A stretch of 64,000 nt of DNA from Pogonophryne albipinna. Its lineage: Eukaryota; Chordata; Actinopteri; Perciformes; Artedidraconidae. The notes beneath the pieces are model-generated. The model saw only the letters and a list, made by a program, of their open reading frames with translations, was not told where the DNA came from and made no database searches. Positions within the stretch are counted from its first letter, which is position 1; the number at the start of each line of letters is the position of its first letter. This document shows positions 34,973 to 47,615 of the stretch, one piece after another. The position numbers were made by a program, and so were the translations under genes. Where the stretch lies: the NCBI GenBank assembly GCA_028583405.1, contig JAPTMU010000120.1, forward strand, positions 355,704-419,703, read 5' to 3'.

Positions 34973-36530
34973 GAAGAAGTGGATTTTGCTTAATAGGTGA
35001 CCTTTAATGAGCTCTCTAAATGTCAGCTTCTCTTTCTGAAGCTGTAATCTACGGACTCCATTCACAGACGCAGAGATTGTACCTCTGCCTTCCCCTGGTT
35101 ATTATTTGTGTTATTATGACTGTGGAGTGGTTTTGTTGAGAGCAAAGATAACGGCTTCAGTTCCCGTCGGAGAATAGCTTTCTCACGGACAGGTAAAGTG
35201 GTGAAGATATTCTAAATATAGCTTTTATGTGTCTAAATGTGTTTTTCTGCTGCGCACGTCCTCAGCAGTACATGTGCTGCTACTGTCTGTTTCTGCACTC
35301 TCTACTGGAGGTAATGCACTGCAAACTATCCCTTTAACTGAACTTAATGTCATGCCTCGATAAAGAAACCGAGAGAGGGGTGAAGTGCAATATAATAAGA
35401 ATTGATGAGCTATTATAGGTTCCTGAGCTGTAGATAGGTCACTGGATGTAAAGGCACTTAAATAGAGTACACATATGCAATAACTCTTAATTTGAAAAAA
35501 GGTTGTTGGAAGAAATACAATAACTTTAGAAATTACTATTAAAAAATACTATACAAATACGTTTGATCAATCTGAATTAAAAACACGCAATAGAAATACA
35601 TGATTTCAGAGAAAATAAGTATTACTGTTTAAATATAAACATATGGTCATAATATCTGACTGTAACCCTGTGAAGCCTGACACATCAAATAATAGTCTAA
35701 AAATTCAATTTTTTTTTAAATTGAGGTGTTTTTGCACCTTTTAACAAAATACAGCATCAAAATATTTGATAATTATTTACATATATGATTTGTTTGGTAT
35801 CATATTTGATACGTCAGGCGTTTATGGCAATTTATCGAACAAAACAACGTCTCCTTTTGAAACAAAAACAAATATTGATTATTACATTTGGAAGATTTTG
35901 AACATGTCACAACCCGGACCAACAGGCTATATAAATGCAGAGTATTTATTTGCCATTTAAAAGTATATGCAAACACAAATGATGTTGTACTCTCTGACTT
36001 GGTCAATATAACATAGATACCCAAGGAGTTATTTTAATAAAAAAATCAATAAGTTGTGGCAATTATTAGGAAGTTGCAACATTTGACTCACCGGGTTACA
36101 GAATGACCGGGTTACAGAAAAAACACGTAAATATCTCAATTTTGACTTTTAATATATTACATTTTAATCTTTAATTAGTTTAATTAAATAATCTAAACAG
36201 TGTTTTTGGCATTGTGGTAAGCATAATGCAGATTGCATCATGAAATGTAGCCTACTACAATGACACAATGAGAAATGTACTCAAATACCTGCTGTATATT
36301 TGATACATACATTTTCAACACGATGTTTCCATGAAATAAGCTACAAAATATAAACTGATTATAAGTTACTTCAATACAGTAAATATTGATAGTGAAATAT
36401 CAGTAACAATATAAAAGTAATTTTTACCGTAATTTATTCAATATTGGCAAAGATGTCGCTTCCAAAAGCGTCTGAACCGTTACATGACGGTAGCCATTTT
36501 GGATTTGAAGTACACAATAGATAGACAAAT
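34973..36530. other. AT-rich intron sequence
   Basis: No exon recognised. A small direct repeat CCGGGTTACAGAA-TGACCGGGTTACAG lies at about 36093-36119. Confidence 0.4.
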
Positions 36531-36539
36531 TAAACAATT

Positions 36540-36790
36540 TAAAGGCGGGGTAGGTAATTTTGGAGAAACCAGCTCGAGTGCGCTAGAATTTGAAAATACA
36601 CAACCGGAAAAAATCTGCCACTTCCTTACAGAGCCCCTCCTCCAACACACACGAACGCGCACATGACCAATGAGGGCACGAGATAAGTGTGCGCACAGAT
36701 GGAAGGCTGACAGGCAGGTAGGCCATCCAGTTACTTTAGCCGGCTCAGATGATTGGTCGTGCTTTTTTCAGCGCCACGGCTTCCACAGAT
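36540..36790 (+). mobile_element. Probable dispersed repeat fragment (AAAGGCGGGGTAGGTAATTT)
   Basis: A CpG-rich island in AT-rich intron beginning AAAGGCGGGGTAGGTAATTT and containing CAATGAGGGCACGAGATAAG. It recalls a common fish repeat, but no second copy is in the window. Confidence 0.35.
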
Positions 36791-37790
36791 GACATTTGTT
36801 GATGGATTTTTTAACAAAGCACTTCAGATATTCATTGCTATCTGGATGTTAAGAGCATTCCATGGAATATAACAAGTGTATCTCGAAGCCGGCTTCTACT
36901 GAAAAAATACTATTAAATGTACAATATATATCAACATTTTCTAACAAGCTGTTTAGTTGAAAAAGATAAATTAATATGGAAAGAATACTATCAAAATGTG
37001 TAAGATAAAACTGAATAAAATAAGGTTTATTGAAGAAACACACAATAAGAAAATGACAAAATACTGGAAAATATGTTCAATTTTTATTTATTTTTTTAAC
37101 TGTATGAAAAACGTAAAAAATATAACAATTTCTGTACATTTTTAAAACCCTGTGTACAAAAAACACAGATTAAAAATGTAATAAAATACTGAAAAATGTG
37201 TTTGATATATCTGAATTCATAAAAATAAATATTACAACATGCTATCAATTATCCAAATTAAAAAAGGCCGACCTAAATTATGAAATATTCTTTTAAAATG
37301 TGTTCAGTTGTTGGATCTAAAATTGAATATGGTTGTTATGGAGACATGTGTTTCATAGCATGGTGTGTGTGTGTGTGTGCGCGCGTGCGTGCGAGTGTCT
37401 TGGGGTTTTCAATCTGCACTGTCAGGTATTATTTCCTCTGTTCTCGTCATGTTTTATTCATGTAATGTGTGCAAATGATCCGACTGTAAACACCTGAGGC
37501 TGAACGAGGTTTTAGATTCCAAACAGGAACAAAATCTGATCGGTGTGTTAATGGAGAAGCTTTTAAAACATGCGGAGAGTAATCCGTGTTCAGTTTTGTT
37601 CATGGACTCACATTCGTTTTACTGAGAGGATAAAATGATGAAGTGACGACCTTTGCAGCAAACATGGATCCATCCAGTTACCATGATGAGAAAAGGCTAA
37701 ATAAATCTAGACACCTGAACTATGACGTCTACTTTCAGTCATGTCGCATCTCCATGGATACATTAAGCATATTTTTTTGTACTTTGCATT
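36791..37790. other. AT-rich intron sequence
   Basis: Nothing recognised apart from a short GT/GCGC run at 37363-37395. Confidence 0.4.
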
Positions 37791-37799
37791 TCCTTTAAT

Positions 37800-38340
37800 T
37801 GGTTTGGCATTTATTTAAAGCAAGTTTGTGAGGCTCAGTAGTCGTTTGGCATCAATCGAGTCGTTTTCGGGTCATATTGTATCGCCTGGACCCATTTACA
37901 TATTTTTTTAATCTCTGTGGTATTTTGAATCTATATTTAGTTATTTGGTCGTTTTGCATCAATATTTCTCTCATCCTGGTCTCTTTGTGATTGTTTTACA
38001 TCATGTTTAGACGTTGTGCGTCTATTATTTATAATATTGGGTCTCATTTAAGTAGTTTTGCGTCTTTTTTGGGTAATTTTGCCATATTATTTTTAGTAGT
38101 TTGGCATTTATTTCTGTTTTATAGTCATTTTGCATCTATTCTGGGTAATTCTTTGATCTCTTGCATCTCCTTTAGCCCTCCTTGTTGCTCTGTGATTGTT
38201 TTGCGTCCACTTTCAGTCATTTTGCATGTCCTTGTATTCCTCATCTATATTTGACACTTTGCGCCTAGATAGTCATTTTGCATCTCTTTGAGGTTGTGTA
38301 ATATCTATTCTCATGTGCTTTACGTGTCTCTGAAGTTATC
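37800..38340 (+). repeat. Degenerate TTTTGCATC-rich array, part 1
   Basis: Repeated blocks such as GTCGTTTTGCATC, GTCATTTTGCATCT, TAGTTTTGCGTC and AGTCATTTTGCATC at irregular 25-60 bp spacing on one strand. The open frame at 37991-38254 is a by-product. Confidence 0.7.
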
Positions 38341-38525
38341 GTGTACGAATGATATGTTTTGCATTCGCTTCTTTCAGTCATTTACCTCAACTACAACAAA
38401 AGCCACAACTTTGTATGTTTCCTGAGTGTTTCCGCTCCGCTGAGCAGCCGAGCAGCCTCTCTCTCCTGGGAGCCAGAGGAGAGGGAGAGAGGGGAGGTGT
38501 GTGTGAGAGGCGGGCTTATGGCAGT

Positions 38526-38833
<308 letters not shown>

Positions 38834-38867
38834 ATGAAGTCCATCATCAATGCCTTAAAAAAGGAAG
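38834..38867 (+). CDS. shank2: shank2 alternative first coding exon (short, ankyrin-less isoform)
   Basis: The ATG at 38834 opens MKSIINALKKE (11 codons plus one G) and is followed by the donor GTAAGC at 38868. From memory, the mammalian SHANK2 isoform lacking ankyrin repeats starts MKSLLNAFTKKE and continues VPFREAP; the match in length, residues and splice phase is close. Spliced to 51745, this exon gives ...KKE-VPFREAPSYSKRRR without a frame break. The start was chosen because of that homology and an A at -3. Upstream is a GC- and CpG-rich stretch (38680-38790) that looks like a 5' UTR or core promoter. Inferred: transcription from here makes a SHANK2 that begins just before the SH3 region and lacks the ankyrin module. 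Reading past the donor stays open to 39112, but that is intron. A chance match is unlikely because sequence, phase and position all agree. Confidence 0.88.
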
Positions 38868-39119
38868 GTAAGCAGCCGGCGCCTTTCTTTTTCATACTTC
38901 TCAAATCAGCTGTCAACTTGAGGTGCATGTGGAGCGATTTCCACGAGCTCTTTTGGGGAAAAGTGTCACATGCATGTCGTAAATATTTGTTGAAAAAGTG
39001 CTTAGGTCTTTATTTTCCGTCCTTATCAGGATGTATAGGTACAGTAAGTCGGAGCGTGTTTAAGCTTTTTGTATTATTCGGTGGAGAGAGAAACGCAGCA
39101 GCTCCGGACTAGTTTTTGG

Positions 39120-39120
<1 letters not shown>

Positions 39121-39176
<56 letters not shown>
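39121..39176 (+). repeat. (GA)n flanked by a 22-bp direct repeat
   Basis: The GA tract is bordered on both sides by TTATTCGGTGGAGAGAGAAA, at about 39074 and 39177, in the first intron after the alternative exon. Confidence 0.85.
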
Positions 39177-39179
<3 letters not shown>

Positions 39180-39479
39180 TCGGTGGAGAGAGAAACGGGA
39201 CTCCAAGGCGGAGAAGACACCCACAGATATGACTACACGCCCCCCCACCTTCACCCAAACACAACCTAAACAGTCCATCTGCCTGTGTGTGAAAACATGA
39301 TCCGTCCGCTGCTGATTTCTCAATGAAGCCGCGAGCCCCCTATAGGCGACGGAGAGGGGGGGGGGGGGCTGGATCCTGTAGGATTGCTCTTATAGATGTG
39401 TTCCTATAATAACACCTCATTAGCACTAATAAGTGGGATTTATTGGATTAATAGAGTTGTTGCGTTGGACTGCATTTGA

Positions 39480-40500
39480 TGAAGCTGCAGTGTGGATGGG
39501 TTTTAGTGAAATGATGTGCTTTTTAGTTTAGCAAACATTTAATATCAATTTGTCATCTCTTGTTGTGCATCTATTCTTTGTATGTTTTTTATTAACTTTG
39601 CATCTATCTCCTTACATTTTGTGTCTCTTACTCCTTTCGGCATGTATTTTTAGTCGTTTTGTGTCTTTTGGGGCAATCTAAATTCCCTTGGAGCCAATTT
39701 GCATAATTGTTTTGTAATTTAGCATATCCTTCTAGTCCTTTGGCATCGATGTTTATACAATGTTCATCTCTCTTTTGTATCGATTTTTTGTAATTCTGCA
39801 AATCCTTTTGAGTGATTCTGCATCTATTTAAATACATTTTATGTCACTTGTTGTCATTTTTCATCTTTTTCTAGTAATTCTGTGATTGTTTGGAATCTAT
39901 TTGTGTAACTTTTCATTACCTTGAACACGTTTTTCATCCATTTGTAATAGTTTGTCTCTTCGGGGTCCGTTTGCATTACATTACAGTCATTTCGCGTCTA
40001 GACTTTTTGTATCTATATCAATTTTGCATCTTTTGTCGTCATGTTTTTTCTCTTTCTGGTCTCTTTGTGACTGCATTGCATCCATTGTTTGTCCTTTTGC
40101 ATCACCTTGGAGCCAGTTTGCACCTTGCTGTTGTCATTTTGCAAGTATTGTGATACTTTTAGTCCTTTTGCATCCATTTTTTTTAATCTGTTTATAATTG
40201 TTTGGAAACTATTTGTGTAATTTTTTCAACACCTTGAAGACGTTTTGCATCTAAATGTAGTCGCTTTGGGTCAGTTTGCGTTCCCTTGGACTGTATTTGC
40301 ATCTATGTGTTGGAATGTTGCATCTCCTCTTTGTAGTTTGGCATCTATGGAGATCAACGTTGCGTCTGTCGTCGTTTTGCAACTTCTTTGAGTCACTCTG
40401 GTCTCTTTGTGGTTGTTTTGCATCCTGTTGTCATTATGAATCACCCAGGAGTCACTATGCATTATTTGTTTTGTCATTTTCATGTTCTTTTGGTAGTTTG
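39480..40500 (+). repeat. Degenerate TTTTGCATC-rich array, part 2
   Basis: Same motif family as 37800-38340 (TTTGCATCTAT, AGTCGTTTTGTGTC, TAATTCTGTGATTGTTTGGAA, GTCGTTTTGCAACTT). Related material recurs at 47460-47610 and 49020-49260. It is an old, diverged minisatellite. Confidence 0.7.
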
Positions 40501-40512
40501 GGATTTACTTCA

Positions 40513-41198
<686 letters not shown>

Positions 41199-41202
41199 TT
41201 AA

Positions 41203-42228
41203 AGCAATTCTGTGACACTAGTCTTATTGCGTGCATCTTTCATTATGTTTGCTGGAGGAGCATTAGATATGTATGTTATGGATAGAGACTTGCAGGATGT
41301 AGAAAAGCTTGTGGCAGAACGTGAGTCATATTTTGAGTTTTTGGAAGAAAAGGCTCTGCAACGATGATGTAAACGTGTGTTAGATGTGTAGCAGCAGATG
41401 TGAACCTGTGATATTGGCAGATCTTGTGCTTTGGGCTCTCTCCTTGTCAGATCTGATCTCTTCAGCGTTGCATGCTGGGATTTATTTGCAGCTTTGAGAG
41501 GGTGTAAAGATCCCAAACAGTGACTGAAAGGTGACATAAGCTGTGCCGTGCCGTTTCTTTGCTTAAAAATATGAATATGAATTCCAACTGAAGTAAAATG
41601 AGAAACCAGATCCCATGAAACATGCCAATGTAATGTCCCTCACTGTGAAAGTGCTCCGTGTCATGCAGTAAGTTGTGAATCATTCCCGTTATGCATCACC
41701 AGTTCAAATAACTTTAATTTACCCAGCTGTTATATCAAAGTACAGGCAAAGCTTTGCATTGTGGGATTTGTAGTTAAATGTAAAGGACTCACTGGACACT
41801 AAAGATTGAGTGCAAACTTTGACATGTTTTATTTACAATTCAGGAAATAAAATGACAGATTTCAAAGATATTTTACACACAGCTTAACTGAACGAAGAGG
41901 AAATGACTTTAAGATTTCAAAATTGTCAATAATTGGATAATTTCACATCTCCTTACTCAGAGAAATATTGTGAAGTGCAGCTTTAAATATTCCTGACACC
42001 TTATTTCAGCATCTGGTTTTAGTGCATGTCTTTATTGACTTCATAATAAGCCCCTCTGATGTTCACTGACTCTTCATCCTGACCGTTAAAGTGTAACTTC
42101 TCTCACTTATACTGAACAGCTCCATCTGATGGAAAATATAAACACTACATCTACTCTCTTAATTTACAATGATTGCAAAACTGAGTCTCTGAGTTCTTTC
42201 AGAAACGGAGGAAAGTCTTGAACACAAC
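41203..42228. other. Unique intron sequence
   Basis: No exon recognised. Confidence 0.4.
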
Positions 42229-42229
42229 A

Positions 42230-42304
42230 GGGAGGCGTGTGGCGCAGTGGGTTAGTGCGTTGGTGTTCGGATCAGGGGGGCAAAGGTTCAAACCCCACTG
42301 CATG
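42230..42304 (+). mobile_element. tRNA-derived SINE head (copy 1)
   Basis: GGGAGGCGTGTGGCGCAGTG contains an A box (TGGCGCAGTGG, 42240-42250), and a B box GGTTCAAACCC lies at 42285-42295, spaced as in a tRNA-like pol III promoter. The related head at 59000 shows this is a dispersed SINE, not a tRNA gene. Confidence 0.8.
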
Positions 42305-42424
42305 TAATGTCATGTCTTCTGATTCAGCAAAACACTTTCTGATCAGACGCTCAGTTCATCAAAATGACACGTGAATGGTTTTTGAAAGTCACGTGACTTT
42401 CATAATAATCTGTTAATTTAAAGA

Positions 42425-42528
42425 GGCCAGATTATTCTTTTGGGGCATTGCCCTTCCCTGTGATGTGTTATATAGGTTTGTGTGCATGTAAATGGTCTGC
42501 AGAGGCTAAAATCCCTGTGTTTGTTCTA
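42425..42528 (+). mobile_element. Family X fragment
   Basis: AAAGAGGCC.., CTTTTGGGGCATTGCCCTTC, TGTGCATGTAAATGGTCTGC and AGGCTAAAATCCCTGTGTTT match the 5' part of the family; truncated by the LINE relic that follows. Confidence 0.75.
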
Positions 42529-42534
42529 GATTAT

Positions 42535-42845
42535 AATCCAATTCACTTTATTTCTACAGCACATTTTAAAAACAGAGGGTTTGCCAAAGTGCTTCACAAC
42601 GAACATAACATTATAATAAAATATAATATTACAAGAATAGATAAAAGGCACACATAAGAATAAATACAAGGCACATAAAGGCTAGACAGACAATAAAAGC
42701 ATTCAAATAGATAGAGCGTAGGTCAGACTGACTCGAAAGCGAAGGAAAAGAGGTGGGTCTTTAGGCGGGACTTAAAAGTTTGAAGAGTGGGCGACAATTT
42801 AACATGGGGGGGGGGCAGGTCGTTCCAGAGCCTGTGGGCTACTGA
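42535..42845 (-). mobile_element. Non-LTR retrotransposon 3' relic
   Basis: Read along +: CAATTCACTTTATTTCTACA, AAAGTGCTTCACAACGAACA, AGGTGGGTCTTTAGGCGGGA and CAGGTCGTTCCAGAGCC, the antisense of a LINE ORF2 end and 3' UTR as often seen in fish. Family not determined. Confidence 0.5.
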
Positions 42846-43330
42846 TGACATTTGAAGGACTATTTTCTGTCATACAGCCATGCAAACTCTCTTAAATCAT
42901 TGGCAACAGTCCAGCTAATTTTAATTAAAGAAAATAATGGGACATTTCTGTGACAACTTCTTCTTTGGCTTTCATCAATAATTACAAATGTTGCACATTG
43001 TCTTTACCCATTGGAAGTTCCAACATGTTGCTGATGAAGTCAGGAGATGATTGTGTTTAACGACTCAAGTAATTTGCCTCTTGACTCTTTTGCATATACA
43101 GTATCAGATATAGCCTGCTACTATGTTAAAATAATATGTATTAAAGTTAAAAAGATCATATATCATAGTACAAGGATTTACTAGAAGCATAACAATGGGT
43201 AATGTAGTTCAAATGTAAAAAGGTTTAAACACTCTTTTGTGTGATCTGTGATCTAATATATGATCTTAATATAGGATCCCACGATTGATTGCTTTTGTCT
43301 GCACTTAAATATACGAGGATTTGCAGTATT

Positions 43331-43460
43331 CAAGTCAGTCAAAGTCAACTTTATTGTCAATCTTTCAGTTTGTGTGTACAGACAGAGAGATCGAATACCG
43401 TTTCACACAATCCCGAATATAAAAATACAAATATATATATAAAATATGTATATCCTACAC
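43331..43460 (+). mobile_element. Dispersed repeat (AAAGTCAACTTTATTGTCAA), copy 1
   Basis: AAAGTCAACTTTATTGTCAA, TCTTTCAGTTTGTGTGTACA, GACAGAGAGATCGAATACCG. A second copy at 51516-51650 matches almost base for base. Probably a LINE 3' end in antisense. Confidence 0.7.
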
Positions 43461-43913
43461 AATCAACAGACACATTCATACATGTGCACACATTAAGATA
43501 AAAGCACAACAATCAATATATACACAATAACAGTCACTTCAATATCTTTGAGAATGTACATTAGTGCAAGATTGTCTTTCTTCTTATTCCTCATTGAAGT
43601 AACGTTTTCCTGAGGAACCGACATTATGTATTTCTTGTTTTAATTATCAGATCCATGTTATAAGCGTCTGGAATCAGGACCACTTACATCTTAATGAGAG
43701 AAGTAATAAAATGGTCTGAGAACGTTTTTTGTTGAACTGCGTTGAAGGTATCATGTGATATGAGAGCTGCAGCTCCTCTGAAGTTAACCTGACCTGATGA
43801 AGTTGCTCCCTGCAGACTCTGACCTCCATTCAACATCGTGTCCAAAATTAGTGTTTTTATGCTCCATTTCTTTTTCTGTGCGAATCGCAGCAGAAATTAG
43901 CAAAGCAAGGCAA

Positions 43914-44126
43914 ATCTACTTTAAAGAGTCCTCTCCTGCTGATGTTCAGGTGTATCAGTATGTAGTGTCTCTACTTTAAAGAGTCCTCTCCTGCTGATGT
44001 TCAGGTGTATATCAGTATGTAGTGTCTCTACTTTAAAGAGTCCTCTCCTGCTGATGTTCAGGTGTATATCAGTATGTAGTGTCTCTACTTTAAAGAGTCC
44101 TCTCCTGCTGATGTTCAGGTGTATAT
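43914..44126 (-). repeat. 57-bp satellite, left remnant (3.6 units)
   Basis: Reverse-oriented units identical to the 1049-6303 consensus. Continuous with the array at 46016 once the L2 insertion is removed. Confidence 0.95.
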
Positions 44127-46015
44127 TACATTACATTACATTTAGCTGACGCTTTTATCCAAAGCGACTTACAATAACTGCGTTCGACCAACAAGATACA
44201 AACTTGAAGAAAACAGAATCATATAAGTACATCAGGTTTCATAGAGCCAAACATTTCAAGTGCTACTCAACTGGCTTTAGGTAAGCCAGTCCTTTATTAG
44301 TATATAAGTGCTTTGTTAATAGTTCTATCGCTCGAAGTGGAGTCGAAAGAGATGAGTTTTCAGTCTGCGCCGGAAGGTGTGTAAGCTTTCTGCTGTCCTG
44401 ATGTCAATGGGGAGCTCATTCCACCATTTTGGAGCCCAGGATAGCAAACCCACGTGTTTTTGCTGATGGGAACTTGGGTCCCCTTGGCAGCGAGGGTGCA
44501 GCGAGCCGTTTGGTTGATGCAGAGCGGAGTGCACGTGCTGGGGTGTACGGTTTAACCATGTCCTGGATGTAGGAAGGGCCAGATCCATTCGCAGCATGGT
44601 ACGCAAGTACCATTGTCTTGAAGTGGATTCTAGCAGTTACCGGAAGCCAGTGAAGGGAGCGGAGGAGCGGCGTGGTGTGGGAGAATTTAGGAAGGTTGAA
44701 GACCAGACGAGCCGCTGCATTCTGGATGAGCTGCAGAGGTCAGATGGCACATGCAGGTAGACCAGCCAGGAGGGAGTTGCAGTAGTCTAGGTGTGAGATG
44801 ACGAGAGCCTGGACCAGAACCTGCGTCGCTTTCTGGGTCAGCTGGGGACGTATCCTCCTGATGTTGTAAAGCGTGTATCTGCAGCAGCGGGTTGGAGCAG
44901 CTATGTTTGCAGTGAAGGACAGGTTGTTATCTAGGATCACACCCAGATTCCTTGCAGTCTGAGTCGGGGAAACAATAGAGGTGCCGATGTTGATTGTTAG
45001 GTCAAGAGTGGGACAATCTTTTCCCGGAAGGAAAAGCAGTTCAGTCTTGTCAAGGTTGAGCTTGAGGTGATGAGCAGACATCCACTGAGAGATGTCAGCT
45101 AGACAAGCAGAGATGCGTGCGACGACCTGGGTCTCTGAGCGGGGAAAGGACAGAATTAATTGGGTGTCGTCAGCGTAGCAGTGGTATGAAAAATCATGCG
45201 GGCTAATGACAGATCCGAGCGAGTTTGTGTACAAGGAGAAGAGGAGGGGACCAAGAACAGAGCCCTGAGGGACCCCTGTAGTTAATTGACAAGGGTCGGA
45301 CTCCGACCCTCTCCAAGTAACCCTGTAGGTGCGGTCTTTGAGGTATGAGGTGATGAGGGAAAGTGCAGAGCCTGAAACTCCAAGTTCTTGGAGAGTGCGA
45401 AGGAGGATCTGATGGTTCACCGTGTCGAATGCAGCAGACAGGTCCAACAGGATGATGACAGAGGAGAGAGAGGCTACTTTAGCAGTGTGTAGTTCCTCAG
45501 TGACAGCAAGGAGGGCAGTTTCTGTGGAGTGACCTGCCTTGAAACCAGACTGGTGCGGATCCAGAAGGTTGTTCTGATGGAGATAACAGGAGAGTTGTTT
45601 AAAGACAGCCCGTTCAAGTGTTTTAGACAGGAACGGGAGTAGAGAGACAGGCCTGTAGTTTATAACATCAGACGGGTTGAGAGTGGGTTTCTTTAGGAGA
45701 GGGTTTACTCTTGCCTCCTTGAAACTGTTTGGAAAGTGACCAGAAGTTAGAGAAGTGTTGATGAAATGGGTGAGAAACGGTAGAATATCAGGAGCGATAG
45801 TCTGAAGGAGGTTTGAAGGGATAGGGTCCAGAGGACAGGTGGTAGGGCGGGCAGAGGTAATGAGGGTAAGAACCTCACTTGGAGAGAGAGGGGAAAAGGA
45901 GGTTAGTGTGTGGGTGGATGGAGGGTCTGGTGACCCAGCGGTGAGTAAAGGTGAGTCAGAAAAAGAAGAGCGAATATCATCAACCTTTTTTTCAGGTTTT
46001 CAGGAGGTCGTCACG
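44127..46015 (-). mobile_element. 5'-truncated L2-type non-LTR retrotransposon inserted in the 57-bp satellite
   Basis: The 3' end (low coordinates) reads, in reverse, AAGTCGCTTTGGATAAAAGC.. with a TGTAA-repeat tail, the L2-type tail in fish. The insertion is bounded by GTATAT at 44121-44126 and 46016-46021, a 6-bp target duplication inside a satellite unit. Only the reverse-transcriptase part of ORF2 remains; the endonuclease end is missing. Since it split an existing array, the array is older. Confidence 0.9.
44325..45990 (-). pseudogene. L2-type reverse transcriptase ORF2 fragment, broken
   Basis: The conserved core at 45447-44740 has FDTVNH, GVPQGSVLGPLLF and the catalytic YADD motif, followed by KLNLDKTELLF, all standard for non-LTR reverse transcriptases that copy RNA at a nicked target. 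A TGA at 44740-44742 sits where the frame then continues to 44416, consistent with CpG decay of an Arg codon. A frameshift near 44430 moves the end (PKWWNELPIDIRTAESLHTF) to another frame. The reading also extends upstream of 45447 in the same frame (VIILLDLSAAFDT). No endonuclease domain was seen, so it is dead. Family call (L2 versus CR1/Rex1) is from tail and motif memory. Confidence 0.85.
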
Positions 46016-46541
46016 GTATATCAGTATGTAGTGTCTCTACTTTAAAGAGTCCTCTCCTGCAGGTTCATATCAGTATGTAGTGTCTCTACTTTAAAGAGTC
46101 CTCTCCTGCTTAGGTTCAGGTGTATATCAGTATGTAGTGTCTCTACTTTAAAGAGTCCTCTCCTGCTGATGTTCAGATGTATATCAGTATGTAGTGTCTC
46201 TACTTTAAAGAGTCTTCTCCTGCTGATGTTCAGGTGTATATCAGTATGTAGTGTCTCTACTTTAAAGAGTCCTCTCCTGCTGATGTTCAGATGTATATCA
46301 GTATGTAGTGTCTCTACTTTAAAGAGTCCTCTCCTGCTGATGTTCAGGTGTATATCAGTATGTAGTGTCTCTACTTTAAAGAGTCCTCTCCTGCTGATGT
46401 TCAGGTGTATATCAGTATGTAGTGTCTCTACTTTAAAGAGTCCTCTCCTGCTGATGTTCAGGTGTATATCAGTATGTAGTGTCTCTACTTTAAAGAGTCC
46501 TCTCCTGCTGATGTTCAGGTGTATATCAGTATGTAGTGTCT
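46016..46541 (-). repeat. 57-bp satellite array, about 9 units
   Basis: Same unit as 1049-6303 in reverse; a few units have AGATGTATAT or GAGTCTTC changes, and one near 46065 is shortened. It ends at the family X body (ACATGTCTCCATGCTTTAAT). Confidence 0.95.
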
Positions 46542-46915
46542 CTACATGTCTCCATGCTTTAATGTTCAAAAAGCTCTTTATTTTTCTCATACTGCCTGTG
46601 CTGCAGCACCTCTTTTCACCCTCTGTCTGAAACCAGAGCCCAGTCTGCTCTGATTGGTTAGCTGGCCGGCTCTGTTGTGATTGGTCAACCGCTTAGAGAT
46701 GTCCTGCCCCTTAGCCTATCACGTACAATTTGTTGGAGCACTAGCCAATAGAAGAGGGAGTTTTACATGTCACTATGTTCTGGAAGTAAACAAAGGAGTC
46801 CAATGGAGGCGTTTCAGGCAGCGGGAACACGGGGATTTTATCCTTTGCAGACCATTAACATGCACAAAAACCTATATTACACACTACAGGAAAGGGAAAA
46901 ACCAAAAAGCAGCAT
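46542..46915 (-). mobile_element. Family X body next to the 57-bp array
   Basis: Reverse of the 760-1048 block order, and more complete: it includes TGATTGGTTAGCTGGCCGGC, CTTAGCCTATCACGTACAAT, GGAGTCCAATGGAGGCG, TGCAGACCATTAACATGCAC and CACTACAGGAAAGGGAAAAA. The open frames at 46681-47003 lie within it and are not genes. Confidence 0.85.
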
Positions 46916-46920
46916 AGGGT

Positions 46921-47455
46921 CTCTTCAACTTTGGGTTTACTCCATGCCGAGCACAGATAATGGCACAAACTGGACTTTAGAGAGTCACACAACGTCTTCC
47001 TGAAACAGAGTGTGTTAGTATTGTATAATGGAGTGTAAAGTGTACGTGGTTTCAACACCATGATCTAGACCCCCTGACCTCTGACCTGCATCCTGTGTTT
47101 GAGCAGCATTTAATCATATGGATTCCACTGATTGCTTTTCTTACATAAGATGCTCGAGTTGTTGTGACCGCCGATGCCCCACGATAATTACTTTTTGTGA
47201 GCAATAATGTGCAAAGATATTAAGAGAAAGAAAGTTAAAGCGTTAGCATGAAAGATTCTTAAAAGTCTGAATATCCACGTCCTCGAATTATACCAAAGGA
47301 CTCTTCAAATATCAAGCACTGAGCCCTTTGTCAGAGGATTTTAAGGGATGTATTTACTGTAGGTGTTCTTTAACCGCTCTGCCATGACATCTTTTAATAT
47401 GGACTTATTGCGCAATAAAACCAGCAACTCAATGCACTAATTTTTAGATTGTTGT
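46921..47455. other. Unique intron sequence
   Basis: Nothing recognised. Confidence 0.4.
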
Positions 47456-47459
47456 AGTG

Positions 47460-47615
47460 GCTGCATATTTTCGTCCTTTTTGTGTCTCTTTTTGTCTTTT
47501 TGTGTCTGGTGTTGGTCTTTTTGTGACTAGTCTTTTTGCATCTATTCATGATTTCATCCTGTCTCTTTTTGGTAGTAATCGTCCAATAGTGCTAACCCTA
47601 GACTAACCTTCTTGA
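47460..47615 (+). repeat. Degenerate TTTTTGTGTCT/TTTTGCATC block, related to 49020-49290
   Basis: CTTTTTGTGTCTCTTTTTGT, then CATGATTTCATCCTGTCTCT, GGTAGTAATCGTCCAATAGT and GCTAACCCTA. The last part matches 49210-49275 closely, so the two are diverged copies about 1.68 kb apart. Confidence 0.65.

Noticed and set aside
34113..35065. Cys/Pro/Ser-rich reverse-strand frames of 260-285 residues
   Set aside because: All derive from the 37-bp minisatellite, open in three phases at once.
42240..42295. A possible tRNA gene (A and B boxes)
   Set aside because: No cloverleaf could be drawn with paired acceptor ends, and a second copy at 59000 shows a dispersed SINE.
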